A stretch of DNA of 64,000 nucleotides from Sphingopyxis flava (GCF_900168005.1 NZ_FUYP01000008.1:62001-126000), one strand, 5' to 3'. Positions 17,722 through 24,817 are shown, numbered from the stretch's first letter. Translations and numbers: made by a program. Notes: generated by a model from the letters alone, not told the origin.

Positions 17722-17738
17722 TTGGCACACCCCCTGCA
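17722..17738 (+). promoter_or_regulatory. Sigma-54 promoter of the psp operon
   Basis: TTGGCACACCCCCTGCA matches the sigma-54 consensus, with GG (-24) and GC (-12) exactly 10 bp apart. Transcription would start near 17750, about 50 bp before the 56-codon ORF. The adjacent divergent pspF makes this assignment strong. Confidence 0.85.
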
Positions 17739-17798
17739 TATCGATTGCCGAACCGGCACGACGGTGTGTCGGAGCAGCGAGAACAGGAAGGTTGACCC

Positions 17799-17969
17799 AT
17801 GAAAACGACGTTTGCCCAAGCCGCTACTTTCGCGCTCAGCGCGGTCGGAGCATTGGCCATCCTCGTGGGCGTGATCGACCAGCCGCAAATCGCCTTCAGC
17901 GCCGGACACCCCGTCGGCGTCCTGGCGGTGACCGCTGCAGCGTCCCCGGCGGTCAGTCCTTTGGCCTGA
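17799..17969 (+). CDS. 56-residue membrane or exported peptide, first ORF of psp operon
   Basis: The ORF starts with ATG after AGGAAGG (7 nt spacing) and is the first ORF behind the sigma-54 promoter. The protein begins MKTTFAQAATFALSAVGALA and has one hydrophobic stretch (about 9-26), then a stretch of Ala, Val and Pro. It could be a small membrane protein, a secreted peptide or a leader peptide. A perfect 13-bp hairpin with a T-run lies 6 bp after its stop. I do not recognise a family. Confidence 0.65.
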   Translation: MKTTFAQAATFALSAVGALAILVGVIDQPQIAFSAGHPVGVLAVTAAASPAVSPLA

Positions 17970-17975
17970 CCGGCT

Positions 17976-18025
17976 CTGGTGCCGGGGCACTCTCCCCCTT
18001 GCCCCGCCCCGGCACCAGCATTTTT
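17976..18025 (+). terminator. Terminator-like hairpin between the small ORF and pspA
   Basis: CTGGTGCCGGGGC (17976-17988) pairs perfectly over 13 bp with 18006-18018, with a 17-nt loop, and is followed by CATTTTTC. This is a near-ideal intrinsic terminator, yet it lies inside the psp operon, 35 bp before the pspA ATG. It could be an attenuator, a partial terminator or an mRNA stabiliser. Confidence 0.7.
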
Positions 18026-18059
18026 CAAGGTCTCAAGAGTTTCGACAGGAGTTAGTAAA

Positions 18060-18722
18060 ATGGGTATTTTCTCACGGACCCGCGATATCATTGCCGCCAA
18101 CGTCACCGACCTGCTCGACCGCGCGGAGGATCCCGAAAAGATGATCCGCCAGATCATCTTCGAGATGAACGAGACGCTGGTCGAAGTTCGCGCCTCGGCC
18201 GCGCGCACGATCGCGGACCAGAAGGAGATGCGCCGTCATATCGCCAAGCTCGAAGGCCTGCAGGATAGCTGGAAGGAAAAGGCGGAGCTCGCGCTGTCGA
18301 AGGACCGCGAAGACCTCGCGACCGCGGCGCTGATCGAAAAGCAGAAGGCCGGCGACATGGCCGAGCGGCTGAAGGCCGAGATTGCCGTCCTCGACGATTC
18401 GCTGAAGGGATATGAGGCCGACATCGCCAAGTTGCAGAAGAAGCTTTCGGAGGCGCGGGCGCGCCAGGCGAGCGTTGTGAACCGCCTCGAAAGCGCGGAG
18501 AACCGCTACAAGCTGCGCGAAATGACCAACGGCGACCGTGTCGAAGATGCCTTCTCGCGCTTTGAAATGCTCGAACGCCGCGTCGACGAAGCCGAGGGCC
18601 GTGCGGAAGCGCTGGGCCTGGGCTACAAGAAGTCGCTCGATGACGAAATCGCCGAGCTGCAGGCAGCTGACAAGGTCGCCGACGAACTCGCCGCGCTCAA
18701 GGCTGCGCAGGGCAAGAAATAA
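18060..18722 (+). CDS. pspA: Phage shock protein A
   Basis: 220 residues. MGIFSRTRDIIAANVTDLLDRAEDPEKM is the amphipathic N-terminal helix plus the conserved DPEK signature, followed by long coiled coils across the whole length (PspA/IM30, ESCRT-III-like). PspA binds stressed inner membrane and also inhibits PspF. AGGAG lies 9 nt before the ATG. The gene follows the terminator-like hairpin at 17976-18025 and is followed 12 bp later by pspB. Confidence 0.97.
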   Translation: MGIFSRTRDIIAANVTDLLDRAEDPEKMIRQIIFEMNETLVEVRASAARTIADQKEMRRHIAKLEGLQDSWKEKAELALSKDREDLATAALIEKQKAGDMAERLKAEIAVLDDSLKGYEADIAKLQKKLSEARARQASVVNRLESAENRYKLREMTNGDRVEDAFSRFEMLERRVDEAEGRAEALGLGYKKSLDDEIAELQAADKVADELAALKAAQGKK

Positions 18723-18734
18723 GGAGCCCGACCG

Positions 18735-19010
18735 ATGGAAGACATCATCATCGTCCCGATCGTCATCGGTACGCTCTTCCTCGGTCTGCCTTGGCTGATC
18801 CTCCACTACATCACCAAGTGGAAACAGGCCAAGACGCTGACCGGCGAGGACGAGCAACTGCTCGACGAACTCTACGACACGGCCCGGAGGCTCGAGAACC
18901 GCCTCCATACCGTGGAACGCATCATCAGCGCCGACCATCCCGACTTCCGCCCCGCGGTGCGCAGCGATGAGGACCTGGCGCAGCTCGAAAATACAAACAG
19001 GAGGAACTGA
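18735..19010 (+). CDS. pspB: Phage shock protein B
   Basis: 91 residues. One TM helix (about 4-25, IIIVPIVIGTLFLGLPWLIL) is followed by KWKQAKTLTGEDEQLLDELY and a coiled coil ending RLHTVERIISADHPDF, the PspB signature (E. coli ends in a similar ILDAEHPNW). PspB acts with PspC to relieve PspA inhibition of PspF. It overlaps neither neighbour; pspC starts 1 bp after its stop. Confidence 0.95.
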   Translation: MEDIIIVPIVIGTLFLGLPWLILHYITKWKQAKTLTGEDEQLLDELYDTARRLENRLHTVERIISADHPDFRPAVRSDEDLAQLENTNRRN

Positions 19011-19011
19011 G

Positions 19012-19392
19012 ATGTCTGCCAGCCGCACGAAATTCTATCTCGACAAGCAGAACGCCAAATGGAGCGGCGTGTGCGCAGGGATCGCGGACTATAGCGGCGT
19101 CGATGTCCTCTGGGTTCGCGTCGGCGCGGTCCTCCTGACGCTGATGGGTGGCTTCCCCTGGACGCTCATCGCCTACTGGATGGTCGCCTGGATGGGAACG
19201 CCCAAACCCTTCGCTCTCTATGGCTCGAATGAAGAAGCAAAATTCTGGCAGGGCGTGCGCTCGAACCCCAGCGCGTCGACACGCGACATCCGCTCGCGCT
19301 TCCGCGACATCGACCGCCGGCTCGCCGACATCGAGCTTTATTACACCAGCCACAACCGTCGCCTCGCCGACGAGATCGACGCGCTGCGCTGA
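19012..19392 (+). CDS. pspC: Phage shock protein C
   Basis: 126 residues from the ATG after AGGAGG. The PspC domain is FYLDKQNAKWSGVCAGIADY, VLWVRVGAVLLTLMGGFPW and LIAYWMVAWMGTPKP (two membrane segments, about 28-63). A cytosolic tail of about 60 residues follows: SRFRDIDRRLADIELYYTS and the C-terminus LADEIDALR. That last motif recurs at or near the ends of the small proteins downstream. Confidence 0.95.
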   Translation: MSASRTKFYLDKQNAKWSGVCAGIADYSGVDVLWVRVGAVLLTLMGGFPWTLIAYWMVAWMGTPKPFALYGSNEEAKFWQGVRSNPSASTRDIRSRFRDIDRRLADIELYYTSHNRRLADEIDALR

Positions 19393-19420
19393 GCGCAAGC
19401 GCGGGTCAGGGAGAAGAGAC

Positions 19421-19720
19421 ATGAGCATCGGTGCCCCTGCCTTCATCCTCGCAATCGTCGCCATGTCGATGATCGGATGGATGGCGACGACTTGGATGCG
19501 CGCGAAGCACGGCTATCCGGTCGAGAATGAATGGGGCGGCACGGTTCATCGAACCGCCCCCGACACTGATCGAAAAATCACGCTTCTTGAAAGCGATAAT
19601 GCCAAGCTAGCCGACCAGATCACGCGGCTCGAAGACCGGATTTCGGTGCTCGAGCGCATCGCGACAGAAGCGAACGGCGGCGCGGCCCAGCTCGCCGACC
19701 AGATCGAACGGCTGCGTTGA
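19421..19720 (+). CDS. PspB-like small membrane protein (psp paralogue 1)
   Basis: 99 residues. One TM helix (about 5-25), then TTWMRAKHGYPVENEWGG, a linker, and a coiled coil with RISVLERIATEA. The C-terminus is LADQIERLR. The TM plus E-R-I pattern copies PspB, and the end copies PspC. GGGAGAAGAG lies upstream of the ATG. It is in the psp operon 28 bp after pspC. Paralogue 2 shares the TTWxRxKxGYP segment. Function unknown; an envelope-stress role is inferred from context. Confidence 0.8.
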   Translation: MSIGAPAFILAIVAMSMIGWMATTWMRAKHGYPVENEWGGTVHRTAPDTDRKITLLESDNAKLADQITRLEDRISVLERIATEANGGAAQLADQIERLR

Positions 19721-19742
19721 GAGCTATGAGAGAGGATGGGAT

Positions 19743-20063
19743 ATGAACGCATTGACGGTCATCGGCGCCATTGCCCCGATCGTGACAATCATCACGGTAG
19801 TGGCGATCGGCGGCTGGGTCTTCACCACCTGGCTTCGCATCAAGAACGGTTATCCGCTCGACGGGGCCTGGGGGCAGGCGGTTTACCCCAAGACCAGCGA
19901 CGAGACGGTCGAGCGCGTCAAACTGCTCAGCCAGGAAAATGCCCAGCTTCGCGCCGAGCTAGGCTCGGTCAAGGACCGGCTGGCGGTGATCGAGCGCATC
20001 GTGACCGATGAAAGCCACCGCGTGGCGAGCGAAATCGAGGCGCTGCGGCGCCCGGCGAACTGA
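19743..20063 (+). CDS. PspB-like small membrane protein (psp paralogue 2)
   Basis: 106 residues. A TM helix (about 5-28) runs into TTWLRIKNGYPLDGAWGQAV, nearly the same juxtamembrane segment as paralogue 1. The coiled coil contains RLAVIERIVTDESHRVASEI and ends EALRRPAN. The ATG follows GAGAGAGGATGG. It probably arose by tandem duplication with paralogue 1. Function unknown. Confidence 0.8.
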   Translation: MNALTVIGAIAPIVTIITVVAIGGWVFTTWLRIKNGYPLDGAWGQAVYPKTSDETVERVKLLSQENAQLRAELGSVKDRLAVIERIVTDESHRVASEIEALRRPAN

Positions 20064-20074
20064 GGAGATAGACG

Positions 20075-20347
20075 ATGAACGGCACCTTTGTCCTCGGCTT
20101 CTTCTTCATCGTCGTCGGCATCCCGGTGATCTTCGGCATCGCCGCCGACATGTACAAGAGACACCTGAAATTCAAGGAACGGCAACTGACGGCGATCACC
20201 CATGAAGCCGCGGAAAGGGCGGCCCAATATGCGGCCCAGACCCAGCGGCTTGAGGAACGCGTCCGCGTCCTCGAACGCATCGTGACCGACAAGGGCATCG
20301 ACGTCGCCGACGAAATCGAAAGGCTGCGCGACGCGCCGCTCAACTGA
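20075..20347 (+). CDS. PspB-like small membrane protein (psp paralogue 3)
   Basis: 90 residues. TM helix about 4-25 (FVLGFFFIVVGIPVIFGIAA), a basic juxtamembrane patch YKRHLKFKERQ, then the coiled coil RVRVLERIVTDKGIDVADEI ending ERLRDAPLN. It lacks the GYP segment of paralogues 1 and 2. GAGGAG lies 7 nt upstream of the ATG. It lies 11 bp after paralogue 2. Confidence 0.8.
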   Translation: MNGTFVLGFFFIVVGIPVIFGIAADMYKRHLKFKERQLTAITHEAAERAAQYAAQTQRLEERVRVLERIVTDKGIDVADEIERLRDAPLN

Positions 20348-20381
20348 AAAACAACAAGAATCAGGCGAAAGGATCTTCCCC

Positions 20382-20645
20382 ATGAACCCCTTTGAAATGG
20401 TCATCGGCATCGTCCTCATCGTGACGATCGGCAGCATCGTCCGCGCGAAGTACGGCGTGCGGCGCGACCATCGCGGCGGCGAGTATTTCGTCGGCCAGGA
20501 CACTGCCGAGACCAAGGCGCTGCAGGCCGAGATCCGCGCGCTCAAGGAGCGCATCCAGGTTCTCGAACGCATCGCCACCGATCACAACCGGGCCGCCACC
20601 CTCGACGAAGAGATCGAGAAACTGCGCGACCGGTCTCTCCCGTAA
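20382..20645 (+). CDS. PspB-like small membrane protein (psp paralogue 4)
   Basis: 87 residues. TM helix about 5-21 (EMVIGIVLIVTIGSIV), then RAKYGVRRDHRGGEYFVG and a coiled coil with RIQVLERIATDHNRAATLDE ending EIEKLRDRSLP. It keeps both the E-R-I-A-T-D motif and the terminal EIxxLR motif. It follows paralogue 3 by 34 bp. Confidence 0.8.
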   Translation: MNPFEMVIGIVLIVTIGSIVRAKYGVRRDHRGGEYFVGQDTAETKALQAEIRALKERIQVLERIATDHNRAATLDEEIEKLRDRSLP

Positions 20646-20668
20646 CGCGACGAAGAAGGAGCCGACCC

Positions 20669-20923
20669 ATGGCCGCCATAACGTCCGACATCAGCATAAA
20701 TCTCATCACTGCCGCGATTGCGCTGAGCGCGCTCACCATCATCAGCCTTGTCGCGCTGCGCGGCTGGCGCGACTGGATCCAGCTCAAGCGCGAGGAACTC
20801 GCCGCGGGCCGCGCCCCGGCGCAGGAGGCGAGCACACAGCATGCCGGATCGCGCATCGAGATCGCCGACCTTAAGGAACGGCTGCGCAAGCTTGAGGCCA
20901 TCGCTGCTGGCGTAGATCTTTAG
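20669..20923 (+). CDS. PspB-like small membrane protein (psp paralogue 5)
   Basis: 84 residues. TM helix about 10-32 (INLITAAIALSALTIISLVA), then RGWRDWIQLKREELAAGR and a short coiled coil RIEIADLKERLRKLEAIAAG. It is the most diverged copy: E-R-I has become E-A-I and the EIxxLR tail is missing. AAGGAG lies upstream of the ATG. It is the last gene of the psp run; no clear terminator follows before sufE. Confidence 0.75.
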   Translation: MAAITSDISINLITAAIALSALTIISLVALRGWRDWIQLKREELAAGRAPAQEASTQHAGSRIEIADLKERLRKLEAIAAGVDL

Positions 20924-21071
20924 GAGCTCGCAGGATCGTCCGTACCAGGCGAAGGCGAGGCGCCGGCAGCCAGCCGCTCTGTCCACCGCCTGCCGCGCCT
21001 TCGTCCAGCCCGCATCGCGAAATGCCGGGGCTATCTTCCCACCGGACGTCAAATCTGCCACTGCCGCGCCT

Positions 21072-21479
21072 ATGCGCAGCCTCTCCGACATTTTCGACGA
21101 ATATGATTTCCTCGACGGCGACGATCGCTATCGCCTCCTGATCGAACTGGGGCGCGAGCTCGAACCGATGCCCGATGCGCTCAAGACCGACGCGACGCTG
21201 GTGCGGGGCTGCTCGGCGAGCGTCTGGGTCTATCCGGTGCCGCGCGACGATGGCCGGCTCCACTTTCTCGCCGACAGCAATGCCGCGATCACCAAGGGCA
21301 TTGTCGCGCTGGTCCTCGCCGCGGTGCAGGACAAGCCCGCGTCCGAAGTCGCCGGCATGGACATCGCCGCCGCGCTCGCCCCCTTTGAGCTTACACGCCA
21401 GCTTTCGTCGAACCGCACCCAGGGCGTGCCCAACATGATCGCGCTGGTTCAGGATACCGCCCGCCGCCTCTCGAGCTGA
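21072..21479 (+). CDS. sufE: SufE-family cysteine desulfuration protein
   Basis: 135 residues. DYRYRLLIELGREL-like (here DDRYRLLIELGREL) and VRGCSASVWVYP contain the SufE fold and its sulfur-accepting cysteine; GIVALVLAAVQDKP and LSSNRTQGVPNMI complete it. SufE takes persulfide sulfur from SufS during Fe-S cluster assembly. No suf operon is present, which is common for a stand-alone sufE. It lies 148 bp after the psp genes; upstream sequence shows no gene. Confidence 0.95.
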   Translation: MRSLSDIFDEYDFLDGDDRYRLLIELGRELEPMPDALKTDATLVRGCSASVWVYPVPRDDGRLHFLADSNAAITKGIVALVLAAVQDKPASEVAGMDIAAALAPFELTRQLSSNRTQGVPNMIALVQDTARRLSS

Positions 21480-21521
21480 CCGCGCGGCCGGGTGCCCGGC
21501 CGAGCCGCTGTCCCAACGAAA

Positions 21522-21547
21522 AAGGGCGGCCCCGCAGGACCGCCCTT
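21522..21547. terminator. Bidirectional terminator between sufE and the cold-shock gene
   Basis: AAGGGCGG (21522-21529) pairs with CCGCCCTT (21540-21547) across 10 nt. On the minus strand it ends in five T residues (reverse of 21519-21523 A-run), serving the cold-shock gene; on the plus strand it can end sufE. A GC palindrome, CGGCCGGG/CCCGGCCG, lies at 21485-21502. Confidence 0.75.
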
Positions 21548-21571
21548 CGTCTTGTCGCTGGCGCCGCGGGC

Positions 21572-22327
21572 TCAATCGCTCGCGGGCTGAAGGTTCACCG
21601 CCGCGAATTTGCCGCGGTCGTCGACCTCGATGTCAAAGGCAACGCGGTCGCCCTCTTCGAGGCCCGCCATGCCGGCGCGCTGCACCGCGCTGATGTGGAC
21701 AAAGGCGTCCGCCTGCCCATCGTCGCGCGCAATGAAGCCGAAGCCCTTCGTCGTGTTGAAGAATTTGACTGTGCCCGAAGTGCGCTCGCCGGTCAGCTGA
21801 CGCCGGCCGCGCGCACCGCCGGGGCGATCCTCGCGCTGACGCGGCGAGAAGTCCTCGACCGGTAGCGGTTCGCCTTCGATCTTGAGGTCGATCGCCGACA
21901 CCTTGCCGTTGCGTTCGACGAGCGTGAAGGCAAGCGGCTGCCCCGAGGCAAGGCCCTGCAGACCGGCCTGCTCGACTGCGCTGATATGCACGAACACATC
22001 TTCGCCGCCATCGTCGCGGGCGACGAAGCCGAAGCCCTTCGAGGGATTGAAGAATTTGACCGTGCCCTGGCCCTCGCCGACAACCTGCGCCGGCATGCCG
22101 CCGCCGCGTCCACCGCCGAAGCCGCCGCGATCGCCGCCGCCGAAGCCGCCACGATCACCGCCGAAGCCCCCGCGGTCGCTATAGCCGCCGCTGCGGTCGC
22201 CATAACCGCCGCGCGGGCCGCCGAAGCTATCGCCGCCGTAAGGCGACGGTTCGAAGCTGTCGAAATTTCCGAAATCATCGCGCTTACCGCGTCCCCGATG
22301 GCCACGGCGATCCTTGTTGAAACTCAT
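21572..22327 (-). CDS. Double cold-shock-domain protein with Gly/Arg/Phe-rich N-terminus
   Basis: 251 residues. Residues 1-78 are low complexity, with DRGGFGG-type repeats. Two cold-shock domains follow, about 88-150 (GTVKFFNPSKGFGFVARDD, DVFVHISAV) and 183-250 (GTVKFFNTTKGFGFIARDD, DAFVHISAV), each with intact RNP1 and RNP2. Two-domain CSPs are usual in alphaproteobacteria; they bind single-stranded RNA or DNA. The RGG/FGG-rich head looks like eukaryotic RNA-binding low-complexity domains. A structured stretch lies in the 261-bp upstream region. Confidence 0.93.
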   Translation of the reverse strand: MSFNKDRRGHRGRGKRDDFGNFDSFEPSPYGGDSFGGPRGGYGDRSGGYSDRGGFGGDRGGFGGGDRGGFGGGRGGGMPAQVVGEGQGTVKFFNPSKGFGFVARDDGGEDVFVHISAVEQAGLQGLASGQPLAFTLVERNGKVSAIDLKIEGEPLPVEDFSPRQREDRPGGARGRRQLTGERTSGTVKFFNTTKGFGFIARDDGQADAFVHISAVQRAGMAGLEEGDRVAFDIEVDDRGKFAAVNLQPASD

Positions 22328-22488
22328 TGCTTAGTAGTCGCTTTCGGTTCGTCCACGCCCTATTGAACCGGCTCCTTGCGCCGGACGGGGACGCAGTTCA
22401 CCACAGGCACAGACTCGCCCCGTGCCACCAAGGGCGCAATATATAACCTATAAGGGCGGCTTCTGCGAACAGAAAATTCAAGGATACT

Positions 22489-22525
22489 GTGGCGTCTTTG
22501 CCACGCTTGAACGTGGCGCGACGCC
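22489..22525. other. Competing hairpins between the cold-shock gene and RNase D gene
   Basis: GGCGTC (22491-22496) pairs with GACGCC (22520-22525) and encloses GCCACG (22500-22505) paired with CGTGGC (22512-22517). GTGGC at 22489-22493 can instead pair with GCCAC at 22500-22504. The element would be in the leader of either gene. The rest of 22328-22588 shows no gene. Confidence 0.45.
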
Positions 22526-22588
22526 GTTCCTCGCTGTTGGGGAAAACCAGTCATTGAGCGGCGGGGCAACAGGCTCTAAGGCGAGGCG

Positions 22589-23206
22589 ATGAGCGTATAT
22601 TTTCACGAAGAGGACCTGCCCGAAGGCGTATTGGGGCCGGGCCCGGTCGCGATCGACACCGAAACAATGGGTTTGAACCCGCTGCGCGACCGGCTGTGTC
22701 TCGTCCAGATCAGTGACGGAACGGGCGACGAGCATCTCGTCCGCTTCGGTCCTGGCAGCGCTTATGACGCGCCGGTGCTCAAAGCCATCCTGACCGACCC
22801 AGAGCGGCTGAAGCTTTTTCATTTCGCGCGATTCGACATTGCTGCGCTCCAGCATGCGCTCGGGGTCGTCACTGCACCCGTCTACTGCACGAAGATCGCC
22901 TCGAAGCTGGTGCGCACCTACACCGACCGCCACGGGCTCAAGGAACTCGTCCGCGAACTGCTCGGCCAGGAAGTGTCGAAGCAGCAGCAGTCGAGCGACT
23001 GGGGCGCTGCGGTCCTGAGCGAGGCGCAGCGCGATTATGCCGCGAGCGATGTGCGCTTCCTCCACGCGATGAAGGAGGTGCTTGATGCGCGGCTCGCGCG
23101 CGAAGGCCGCACGCATCTGGCGCAAGCCTGCTTCGATTTCCTGCCGACGCGCGCCGCGCTCGACCTTGCGGGCTGGCCCGAGGTCGATATTTTCTCGCAC
23201 AGCTAG
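22589..23206 (+). CDS. Ribonuclease D-like 3'-5' exonuclease (no HRDC domain)
   Basis: 205 residues. DEDD exonuclease motifs: VAIDTETMGLNPLRDRL (Exo I), LKLFHFARFDIAALQ (Exo II) and DYAASDVRFLHAMKEVL (Exo III, Y form). The HRDC domains of E. coli RNase D are absent, giving the short form usual in alphaproteobacteria. It probably trims structured RNA such as tRNA ends. It lies 21 bp before lptC and may be cotranscribed with it. Confidence 0.92.
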   Translation: MSVYFHEEDLPEGVLGPGPVAIDTETMGLNPLRDRLCLVQISDGTGDEHLVRFGPGSAYDAPVLKAILTDPERLKLFHFARFDIAALQHALGVVTAPVYCTKIASKLVRTYTDRHGLKELVRELLGQEVSKQQQSSDWGAAVLSEAQRDYAASDVRFLHAMKEVLDARLAREGRTHLAQACFDFLPTRAALDLAGWPEVDIFSHS

Positions 23207-23227
23207 GGAGCGAACCGGAAAGCGACG

Positions 23228-23866
23228 ATGTCCGAACGTGCCGAACTCGACCGGACGATGCGGCAATTGTGGGCGGCCAAGGGGTCGAGCCACGACAGGG
23301 TCGTGCGTATCCTGCGCGTGGGCTTGCCGCTCGTTATCGGGGTGGTGGCCGCGGTGCTCGTCTTTTCCCCATTTACGCAGCGCAGCGAGGTGAGCTTTCT
23401 GCTCGCGAAGGACAAGGTCGAGGTCGCGAAGGAGCGGATGCGCGTCACCCGCGCCGAATATCGGGGCCAGGATGGCAAGGGCCAGCCTTTCGCGCTGATC
23501 GCGGGAAGCGCGGTGCAGAAATCAAGCGCCGAGCCGATCGTGCGGATGACGGACCTGTCGGGTGCGATCCGGCTCGAGGACGGCCCGGCGACGATCGCGG
23601 CCAAGCAGAGCCTTTACAACATGGACACTGAAAAGGTCCTTGTCCCTGGCGAAGTGCTGGTGAAAAGCGCCGACGGCTATCGCATCGTTGCCGACGGCGT
23701 GGCGTTCGACCTCAAGAATCGCAGCCTCGCGGGCAGCAGCGGAGTCCAAGGTGCGTTGAACATCGGGCAATTTTCGGCCAACCAGCTTTATGCCGACCTC
23801 GATACGCGGATTGTGCGCCTGTCGGGCAATGCGCGGCTGCGGATCAATCAGGGAGTGATCAGATGA
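23228..23866 (+). CDS. lptC: LPS export protein LptC
   Basis: 212 residues. One TM anchor (about 30-47, GLPLVIGVVAAVLVFSPF), then a periplasmic LptC/OstA-like beta fold (RMTDLSGAIRLEDGPATIAA, RSLAGSSGVQGALNIGQF). LptC bridges the LptB2FG transporter and LptA in LPS transport across the periplasm. The ATG of lptA overlaps its stop by 4 bp. The typical LptC length is about 190-220. Confidence 0.9.
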   Translation: MSERAELDRTMRQLWAAKGSSHDRVVRILRVGLPLVIGVVAAVLVFSPFTQRSEVSFLLAKDKVEVAKERMRVTRAEYRGQDGKGQPFALIAGSAVQKSSAEPIVRMTDLSGAIRLEDGPATIAAKQSLYNMDTEKVLVPGEVLVKSADGYRIVADGVAFDLKNRSLAGSSGVQGALNIGQFSANQLYADLDTRIVRLSGNARLRINQGVIR

Positions 23867-24456
23867 ACCGCCCACCCGCGCCGCGCGCCTTTGGCTGGAA
23901 GAGCCTGGCGCTCGCAGGCGCCAGCTTCGCGGCGACCAGCCTTGCGATCCTCGCCACGGGCGGCGGCGCGCCGGCCCATGCCCAGGCGCTCGCCAATCAC
24001 AACAGTAATGCGCCTGTGGATTTTGCCGCCAATGTTATCGAGGTGCAGGACCGGTCCGACCGCGTCGTTATCTCGGGCAATGTGCGGGTGACACAGGCGG
24101 GGATGACCCTGACCGCGCAGCGAATGACCGTGGCCTACACCCGTGCGGGGGGCACTGACGTCAACAGGCTCGACGCCTCGGGCGGGGTTACCGTGACCAA
24201 GGGTGACGAGACCGCGAAGGGAAACGTCGCCATTTATGACCTGGAGCGGCGCTTGATCACCATGGTCGGCAATGTCGAGCTGCGCCAGGGAGCGAACCGC
24301 CTGTCGGGCGGGCGGATGGTGATCGACCTCAATTCAGGGCGCGCTACCGTCGATGGGCGCGGCGCGGCGCGCGGACCCGATGGAAATCCCGTGCAAGGCG
24401 GCACCGGCGGGCGGGTGACGGGCACGTTCACCGTACCGCAGCGCACGAGCCAATAG
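23863..24456 (+). CDS. lptA: LPS transport periplasmic protein LptA
   Basis: 197 residues. A signal peptide (about 1-40, ending APAHAQ) is followed by an OstA/LptA beta-jellyroll (DFAANVIEVQDRSDRVVISG, GGVTVTKGDETAKGNVAIYD, GGRMVIDLNSGRATVDG). It forms the periplasmic bridge for LPS with LptC. In many alphaproteobacteria lptB and rpoN follow; here they do not. Upstream, rnd, lptC and lptA form one gene run. Confidence 0.92.
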   Translation: MNRPPAPRAFGWKSLALAGASFAATSLAILATGGGAPAHAQALANHNSNAPVDFAANVIEVQDRSDRVVISGNVRVTQAGMTLTAQRMTVAYTRAGGTDVNRLDASGGVTVTKGDETAKGNVAIYDLERRLITMVGNVELRQGANRLSGGRMVIDLNSGRATVDGRGAARGPDGNPVQGGTGGRVTGTFTVPQRTSQ

Positions 24457-24580
24457 CGGCAATAGAGCGGTAACCAATCCGTTAAACCGGGACGAAACCA
24501 TGCGCTCTGAATATCGCGGCAGGGACCAGATTCACCGCGGCGGGCCGGGGGGCGACGCCGCTTAGCGAGGTTTGCCCCTC

Positions 24581-24739
24581 ATGCGTCTGTTCGCTCCCCT
24601 TGTCCCGCCCCGCCGTCCGAGCTTTGGCCGCCGCCAGGCTCCTCATCCCCAACCGCCTGTCCTTGCCGGACCCGATGCGGAGGCGCGGCGGCTGATCGAT
24701 CGCATTCTGCGGCACGCGGGCAAGCGCGAGAGGCGGTAG
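24581..24739 (+). CDS. Possible small basic protein of 52 residues (doubtful)
   Basis: An open frame of 52 codons, MRLFAPLVPPRRPSFGRRQA at the start and RRLIDRILRHAGKRERR at the end, lies in the 424-bp gap (24457-24880) between lptA and the ABC transporter. GAGG lies 11 nt upstream, which is far. Codon third positions are less GC-rich than in the neighbours. It may be a small DNA- or RNA-binding protein, or chance. Nothing else in the gap reads as coding. Confidence 0.25.
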   Translation: MRLFAPLVPPRRPSFGRRQAPHPQPPVLAGPDAEARRLIDRILRHAGKRERR

Positions 24740-24817
24740 GCGGCCGGCATCCACGCGTCGGCCGACATACCATAATCCATGCAGCCTACCCGGCGCCGGG
24801 TGCGCTCCTAAGGTCAA

